NCBI GenBank assembly: GCA_020744225.1
Contig: JAGMWG010000013.1
Coordinates: 682,001 to 746,000, forward strand
DNA length: 64,000 nucleotides
Direction of reading: 5' to 3'
DNA from: Paraphoma chrysanthemicola
Taxonomy: Eukaryota; Ascomycota; Dothideomycetes; Pleosporales; Phaeosphaeriaceae
The position numbers were made by a program, and so were the translations under genes. Under the pieces are notes generated by a model. That model was not told where the DNA came from. It worked only from the letters and a program-made list of their open reading frames with translations, and ran no database searches. This document shows positions 58,985 to 64,000 of this stretch, one piece after another (the first letter of the stretch is position 1; every line of letters starts with the position of its first letter).

Positions 58985-61900
58985 TCACAAATACCCCATC
59001 CAAAGCGGATCCATAGCGCTTAGCTTCCTAGGATCGACAGCCACACTAACAAGATCCACGACTGTCTGATTTGCGGGAAGGTTATTCACCGTGGGCAGAC
59101 TACCCATTGCGCTTGCTCTTTTAACCACCATCTCGCTATTGCTTTGCACGCTCTCCCTGAGTACTTCGGGAGTCAATTGACTGGCCTTGTGCTGGCTCGT
59201 GAACCAGTGATTCATTTCGTCGCGCATGAAGATGCTGAGCTGCATTTCGAGATTGCTGTCACCTTCGGGTTCGATGAGCGAGCGAGCGACGGTCATGAGT
59301 GCAGGTGCGAATATGCCTTCCATATTGAGCGGGCCCATCATGGTTTGAAGATTGGGAGTTAGGCGGAACGGAACAGGTTCCGAGTTGTGCAGGATAGGTT
59401 TGCCGACTGCCATGCTGGGGATGAGCTCAGAGCCCCAGACGCGGCCAGTTGCACGCGAGATGCTCATCTTTTGTGGGAAGCGCGTGTTCATGTGCATGAC
59501 GTAGGTCATGAATGTGAGCGCAGCGAGCTGATATGATAGCGTGCGACGGAAAAGCCAGAAGTCGCTGAAGTGGGGGAACGTGGAGCGGAAGTAGTCCTGT
59601 AGAATGGTAGGCGGGACGTACTTCTCCTGTACCGCTGCGAAAGTCTCGAGACGAATCGAGTTCGCGTGATCGATTGATTTCTGGTCATCATCAGCCACCG
59701 CTGTATCTGATGCGGGAGTTTCTTCACAACTTACCGGTTGAAGCGCTCGAAGCTTCTCGATTGAGAACAACACAGGCTCATCCTTATTGATTCCATTCTT
59801 GCGACAGTAGTCCTCGTAGATACCTTGCATGCTCATGTAGCTCGAATCGTCCTGTACCATGCGCACACTAGGCGTGATTGGCACCATAAGTGGCAGGTGG
59901 AACTGCAAGTTCCGCCGTCTCGATTCTTTCCTCTTCGCCAATATGCCATTGAAGATGCGGAAAAGCTGCAGGATGCGCTCTTCACGGCGGGAGCTTCTTG
60001 CAGCGGGGAACTGTATGGCGAAAGGATGCACGCTACCATCGTGGCCACGAATCTTGAGGCGACGATGGCATATGCCAATGCCACGCACCAATTCAACATC
60101 TGGCAGGAAACGTTCAATGCGCACAAAGTCCGAATTCTTGTCGCGGTGTTGCAAGTACTGGCCAGGGACTTCCACGTCATCGAATTTGAGGAAGCGGAAC
60201 TCGCTGAGCTGGTGAGTGTATCCTTCCAGAGGCACAGTGAGCTTCCTGCGGTCGAGCCTCTCCTCAAATCGATTTCGCCAGGTGCGCAGCTTCTGAATAT
60301 ACTCGTACATTGTGGGTTTGTTCGTAACAAAGTCTCGCTCGAACGCCTTGCGTATGTGCGGTGGGAGCACCGACTCTGCAAAACGCGTAATATTCGCCTC
60401 AGTCGACGCGGGAAGCTTGATCTCGCGCGCATACAGGTTGGGTTGACGACCGACGTACGACAGACCATCGTTCAGCAACGCCACGATCAGTCGATAGGCA
60501 TCCTCATCTGGCGGGCACTTGAAGTTCTTCTGTATCTGGTCAAGCATCGTCTCCATGGAGAGAGCAAGCAGGGGGAATGCCGTCTTGAGAATCGCGCTGA
60601 TCTCTTCCACATGATCCCACGGTTTCTTGGGCGTTGGAGGCGTGTCGGCGGCAGGTGCAGCGGCAGCGACGCTTGGACTCCCTTGCTGACCACCCTCTGT
60701 CTTGACTGTGCCGCCTGGCGTGCCATTCGTTGCAGGCTTACCATCTCCACTTGCGGATGCTGGACGGTTGCCGCTGGAGCCTGGCCGCGCCTCTGGCGAT
60801 CCTTGCTTTGTCGTCGGCGAACCCTGACCCTGTTGCTTCGCCTTGGCTGCCTTCTCTTTCGCCTGCTGTTGTTCGTGGTTCTTCTTAAGTACAACCATGT
60901 CCTCACGAGTCGTTCTAAGATGGCAATACAGTGCTTGTGGGTATGTCTTTGCCAGTTTCCCAAGGATAGACCTTGCGATAGGCGCTTCCTGTCGGGAGAG
61001 ACTGTTGAGCAGCTGCGGGATGTATGTGATCCAGTACCAGGCCGGTGTATCGCCCTTGAATTCTTCGAATTTCTCAGCCAGCTTGCGTTCTGGATTGTCG
61101 AGACTGAGCAGCCACAGCACGCGGCCGAGGAGTTTCCTGGATTTCGCGTTTTTGAACTGGCTCGCAGCTTCAAGATAACAGCTGAGCGCCGCTTCAGCTC
61201 GTTCCAAGTTCTGTGGCTCCTCTTTGAAGAGCATGTCGTTGTATCGGCCCCACTCTGCCCAGGCTTTGGGCAGCTTGATGTCGAAGTACAGAGCTGTACC
61301 GAATGCCTCAGAGGCCTCGTTCTTTTGACCAAGCTTAGCAAGGAACATGCCCTTGAGCGTGTAGAATTCCGCCTTCTGTTGTGGACCAAAGTAATTGAGA
61401 TTGGTGTTGTTGATGACGTCCAATCCGCTGTTGAGGTCGGCTCGAATCTGGTAGTGGCACTTGGCTTGCTCGCGTAATTTAAGGAAAGCCTCTTGGATCT
61501 CGATGTTCGGGAGGGTGTAGATTCGGCCAAGCTGGTTGATGCACACTTCCGGGAGATTGTGCTTGCGCGCAACATGTGCAAAGCGGTTGATGATCCATGC
61601 TGTCTCGTGGTATCCTCGGTAAGCGAAAGAATTGCCGCTCGCATTGTTCTGGTTTGGTGGTAGCAGACCGAGGTAGACGCCATTAATCAGTTGGAAGATG
61701 TGTTGACGCCAAGTGACCAGATCCTGCCAGGCATTGATGTCGTCCCAGAAGTTCGGCAGACGATCCCGCCATGTGCTCAGCAGCAACTTGAGCTCTTGCG
61801 ACTTGAGATCCAAGTTGGCTTGTGTTGTTTGCGCCAGGCTCTGGCAGATGACGCTAGCGTCATGCAATTCCACCAATTGCTGGAAATGCTGAAGGAGCGG

Positions 61901-64000
61901 AATATGTGCCTGAGTGATACGGCGAGGTAGTTGATGCCACTTCCGAATTGAGAGCTGGATTGACTCGTCGCATAGACGGTGGAATTCTGGCTGGGACTCT
62001 TGCTTGTTGTGCAACTTGAGCAGCGACATGAACGTTTGGAAAAACACTCGTCGTGGTGTGGGTGCATCGCTCACAGCCTTGATAGTAGCATCGAGCTGCT
62101 CGCGAGTTTCCTGGTTCTGCCATGCATCGAACACGCGCCAGGTCGATTCCAGGTAGAGATCGTTGAAGTTCTCATGCTTGGCGAAATCACTCAAGATCTC
62201 CCACTGCTGCAGCTTTTGGGCGCAAATCACCCAGTGGTCTTCCCAAAGCATGTACTCGCCGGTCGAGAAGGGCAGTACCGATGTTCGTGCTTTGATCTGG
62301 GCTGCTTCGTACATCTGCTGGGCCTTATCCCAGATACCGCACTGCTCGTACGACAGTGCGGCATTACTCTCGATGAATTGGCATCGTCGCCGCCAGGTCC
62401 CGTAGAACAGATCGTCTTCCTGTAATCCGCTATAAATCTCAAGGAGAGCGTCCAGGTTGCTCTCCCTCAATTTCTCTACATCGACAACCGGCGAGATCGC
62501 AGAGTCTTCCATATACACAGCTGCGGTGTACCAGGCGTTGTAAGTCTGAGCCAAATACTTCATGATGTGCGGCGGGAACTTCACTCGCGGACGTGCGTGC
62601 ACAATCGCGTCCAGCATTGTCGCGACGCAGTTAGGTCGCTTGTCGAGCTGACGCGAGTGGTAGTCCTTCGTGAGCAATGCTGCCATGCCCTTCTCGAGGT
62701 CGCTTTGATCGTCCTTGGTCAATGCAGTCCACGCAAGCGGGAAGAATGCAACCCAGATGTCGTTCGCCAGGTTGCTATCGGTGTGTTGCAGATGTCCAAG
62801 CGGCTCAAAGATGTCTTTGATCTTGACATCGGCAAGCTGATTGCAGAAGCGACGATGGCCATTGACCAGATTCTCCAGCTCATCATTGACCATCACATCC
62901 GCGATCCTGGGGTCTTTGCTATAAGTTCCGAACAAAGTTGTCGGCTGCATGAGACGGAAGTCTTCGGGATGCAATTGAGCTGGCGTGTTCATCTCAATCG
63001 AACCAAACATTAGATGGATCACCTGGGACAGCCAATAACTGTCAGACAGAGTATCCCAATTCTGGCTAGCAAGCACGTAGCTCAGACGGCTTGCCGCTGT
63101 ACGGCTCAAGCTCTTGTCGAAAATCGTCATATATCGATTGCGCATCTCGACGTCCTGCGCTCGGGTGCCGATGAGGAAAGCATGTTCCATGCGCACTGTA
63201 AGCTCAGACCTGGTAATCTTGGGATCCTCGTAGATCCTGATGACCAGATCTAGGAAGCGCGTTAGAAGCGATGTATCTTGTCGATGCTCGAAGAGTAACA
63301 TCTTGCTGAGCACCGCTGTCTTTTCCTTGAGTGTTGGTACAGGCTCGTTGGAGTGGAATATCCAGCCCTCGACTAGGTCTAGGACTTTCATGCACACCGA
63401 ATTAGCCTGAGATCGCTCAACGAGCGAGGCCAGAACGCTAAGATAAGGCCTACGATTTTCCCCAAGTTCACCCATCCGCGCGGCAAGAATGTCCACAGTC
63501 TTGAGAACAAGATCGGTCTGTATCTCGAGTTCACGGGGATCAGTCGGTGGATTCGCACCTTCAGGTCGCATGCCTGCCGGTACAGGCTGACCAGGCAGAC
63601 CGTTATTGCCGGCGAGATGATCCTTAGCCATCTTAGCCTGGAATGCCTTCATGATTTGCGGGATATGCTGGTCAATCTCCTCAGGTCGCTTCTGACATAA
63701 CGTCCATAGAATGTTGATTGCGCAGACGTACGAGCCGTTGGATAGGGCTTCAGTTGCTACAGCACCGAGGAAATTGACGAACTCGGTAGACGGCGACTCT
63801 TCCGTATTACCTTCGTCATCAGTGACTGGCTCTGGCATCACCTCCAAGATGCGCTTGAGGGTGGGCTGTAATTTCCGCGAGCCATCTTCTGACTCATCGA
63901 TCGCATGCAGACTGGCTTGCACATCCGCATTCTCTGAGCGGATAGGCTTCTCCAGAATTTTCTGGAATTGTGGGACGCGCTGCAGTACCCACTCATCGGA
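58985..64000 (-). CDS. TRA1: TRA1, SAGA/NuA4 subunit, C-terminal part (runs off right edge)
   Basis: The frame is open from base 64000 to the stop at 58985, 1671 codons if unspliced. It contains the HEAT/FAT solenoid, a Pro/Gly/Ser/Lys-rich insert (near AKAKQQGQGSPTTKQGSP), the PI3K-like domain (WRNRFEERLDRRK, GICHRRLKIRGHDG, RATGRVWGSELIPSM) and a C-terminal FATC end, LSAMDPLWMGYL. Tra1 is the catalytically dead PIKK that links activators to the SAGA and NuA4 acetyltransferase complexes. The N-terminal half is outside the window. A 54-base segment 59681-59734 has a perfect GTAAGT donor and a CAG end, is in frame and stop-free, and interrupts the kinase-like domain. It is probably an intron; if so, exons are 64000-59735 and 59680-58985. 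Confidence 0.92.
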   Translation of the reverse strand, partial: SDEWVLQRVPQFQKILEKPIRSENADVQASLHAIDESEDGSRKLQPTLKRILEVMPEPVTDDEGNTEESPSTEFVNFLGAVATEALSNGSYVCAINILWTLCQKRPEEIDQHIPQIMKAFQAKMAKDHLAGNNGLPGQPVPAGMRPEGANPPTDPRELEIQTDLVLKTVDILAARMGELGENRRPYLSVLASLVERSQANSVCMKVLDLVEGWIFHSNEPVPTLKEKTAVLSKMLLFEHRQDTSLLTRFLDLVIRIYEDPKITRSELTVRMEHAFLIGTRAQDVEMRNRYMTIFDKSLSRTAASRLSYVLASQNWDTLSDSYWLSQVIHLMFGSIEMNTPAQLHPEDFRLMQPTTLFGTYSKDPRIADVMVNDELENLVNGHRRFCNQLADVKIKDIFEPLGHLQHTDSNLANDIWVAFFPLAWTALTKDDQSDLEKGMAALLTKDYHSRQLDKRPNCVATMLDAIVHARPRVKFPPHIMKYLAQTYNAWYTAAVYMEDSAISPVVDVEKLRESNLDALLEIYSGLQEDDLFYGTWRRRCQFIESNAALSYEQCGIWDKAQQMYEAAQIKARTSVLPFSTGEYMLWEDHWVICAQKLQQWEILSDFAKHENFNDLYLESTWRVFDAWQNQETREQLDATIKAVSDAPTPRRVFFQTFMSLLKLHNKQESQPEFHRLCDESIQLSIRKWHQLPRRITQAHIPLLQHFQQLVELHDASVICQSLAQTTQANLDLKSQELKLLLSTWRDRLPNFWDDINAWQDLVTWRQHIFQLINGVYLGLLPPNQNNASGNSFAYRGYHETAWIINRFAHVARKHNLPEVCINQLGRIYTLPNIEIQEAFLKLREQAKCHYQIRADLNSGLDVINNTNLNYFGPQQKAEFYTLKGMFLAKLGQKNEASEAFGTALYFDIKLPKAWAEWGRYNDMLFKEEPQNLERAEAALSCYLEAASQFKNAKSRKLLGRVLWLLSLDNPERKLAEKFEEFKGDTPAWYWITYIPQLLNSLSRQEAPIARSILGKLAKTYPQALYCHLRTTREDMVVLKKNHEQQQAKEKAAKAKQQGQGSPTTKQGSPEARPGSSGNRPASASGDGKPATNGTPGGTVKTEGGQQGSPSVAAAAPAADTPPTPKKPWDHVEEISAILKTAFPLLALSMETMLDQIQKNFKCPPDEDAYRLIVALLNDGLSYVGRQPNLYAREIKLPASTEANITRFAESVLPPHIRKAFERDFVTNKPTMYEYIQKLRTWRNRFEERLDRRKLTVPLEGYTHQLSEFRFLKFDDVEVPGQYLQHRDKNSDFVRIERFLPDVELVRGIGICHRRLKIRGHDGSVHPFAIQFPAARSSRREERILQLFRIFNGILAKRKESRRRNLQFHLPLMVPITPSVRMVQDDSSYMSMQGIYEDYCRKNGINKDEPVLFSIEKLRALQPVSCEETPASDTAVADDDQKSIDHANSIRLETFAAVQEKYVPPTILQDYFRSTFPHFSDFWLFRRTLSYQLAALTFMTYVMHMNTRFPQKMSISRATGRVWGSELIPSMAVGKPILHNSEPVPFRLTPNLQTMMGPLNMEGIFAPALMTVARSLIEPEGDSNLEMQLSIFMRDEMNHWFTSQHKASQLTPEVLRESVQSNSEMVVKRASAMGSLPTVNNLPANQTVVDLVSVAVDPRKLSAMDPLWMGYL

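Noticed and set aside
59825..61477. Plus-strand open frame of 550 codons
   Set aside because: It lies exactly antisense to the conserved TRA1 coding sequence and has no domain. Long antisense frames arise from codon bias of the real gene.
1..64000. tRNA or rRNA genes and CRISPR arrays
   Set aside because: No convincing cloverleaf with both internal promoter boxes, no rRNA segments and no regularly spaced repeats were seen by eye; a covariance-model scan would settle tRNAs.

Overview
The window is nuclear DNA of a filamentous ascomycete fungus. The evidence is many short GT-AG introns (about 45-90 bases, with CTAAC/CTGAC-like branch points), Zn2Cys6 transcription factors, a fungal GARP tether, URC4, a rhamnogalacturonase and a TRA1 homologue. 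Gene content and style suggest Dothideomycetes, but the sequence alone does not prove that class. Exon joins were worked out by hand from splice signals, reading phase and family resemblance; none was tested with a search tool.

Layout. 0-5 kb: the end of an unknown minus-strand gene running off the left edge, a coding-like remnant, a degenerate kinase-fold protein (pseudokinase) and a small one-helix membrane protein. 4.6-10 kb: a Zn2Cys6 regulator with four ACCGGCAA boxes in its promoter, an AIM6-like secreted phosphodiesterase homologue, and a divergent cytochrome P450. 10.4-14.6 kb: VPS54 and a small acidic hypothetical protein. 14.6-18.3 kb: a gene-poor stretch. 18.3-25.5 kb: a large Zn2Cys6 regulator with a possible 18-base microexon, a WW-domain protein and a YAR1-like ankyrin protein. 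25.5-29.7 kb: a second gene-poor stretch holding broken coding-like segments. 29.7-36 kb: a RING protein, the Rag GTPase GTR1 and the uracil-catabolism protein URC4, all on the minus strand. 38.4-55.6 kb: mostly plus-strand genes, namely auxilin-like SWA2, a PQ-loop vacuolar transporter, an unknown gene whose coding signal changes frame twice, a sugar/polyol transporter, MPO1, a nitronate monooxygenase, a tiny membrane protein, an F-box/ankyrin gene broken by one stop codon, and an active-looking protein kinase. 56-64 kb: a secreted GH28 rhamnogalacturonase and the C-terminal 1.6-1.7 thousand residues of TRA1, cut by the right edge.

Most recognised genes are housekeeping genes of trafficking (VPS54, SWA2), nutrient signalling and vacuolar transport (GTR1, PQ-loop protein), ribosome assembly (YAR1), lipid turnover (MPO1) and transcription (TRA1). 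Among them are environment-facing genes (P450, GH28, transporter, nitronate monooxygenase). I found no secondary-metabolite backbone gene, intact transposon, rRNA, CRISPR array or convincing tRNA. I did not find a clearly new multi-gene system. The most unusual signals are single-locus ones: the promoter repeat array, the pseudokinase, the microexon, in-frame introns, a GC-AG intron, and genes that look freshly or anciently broken.
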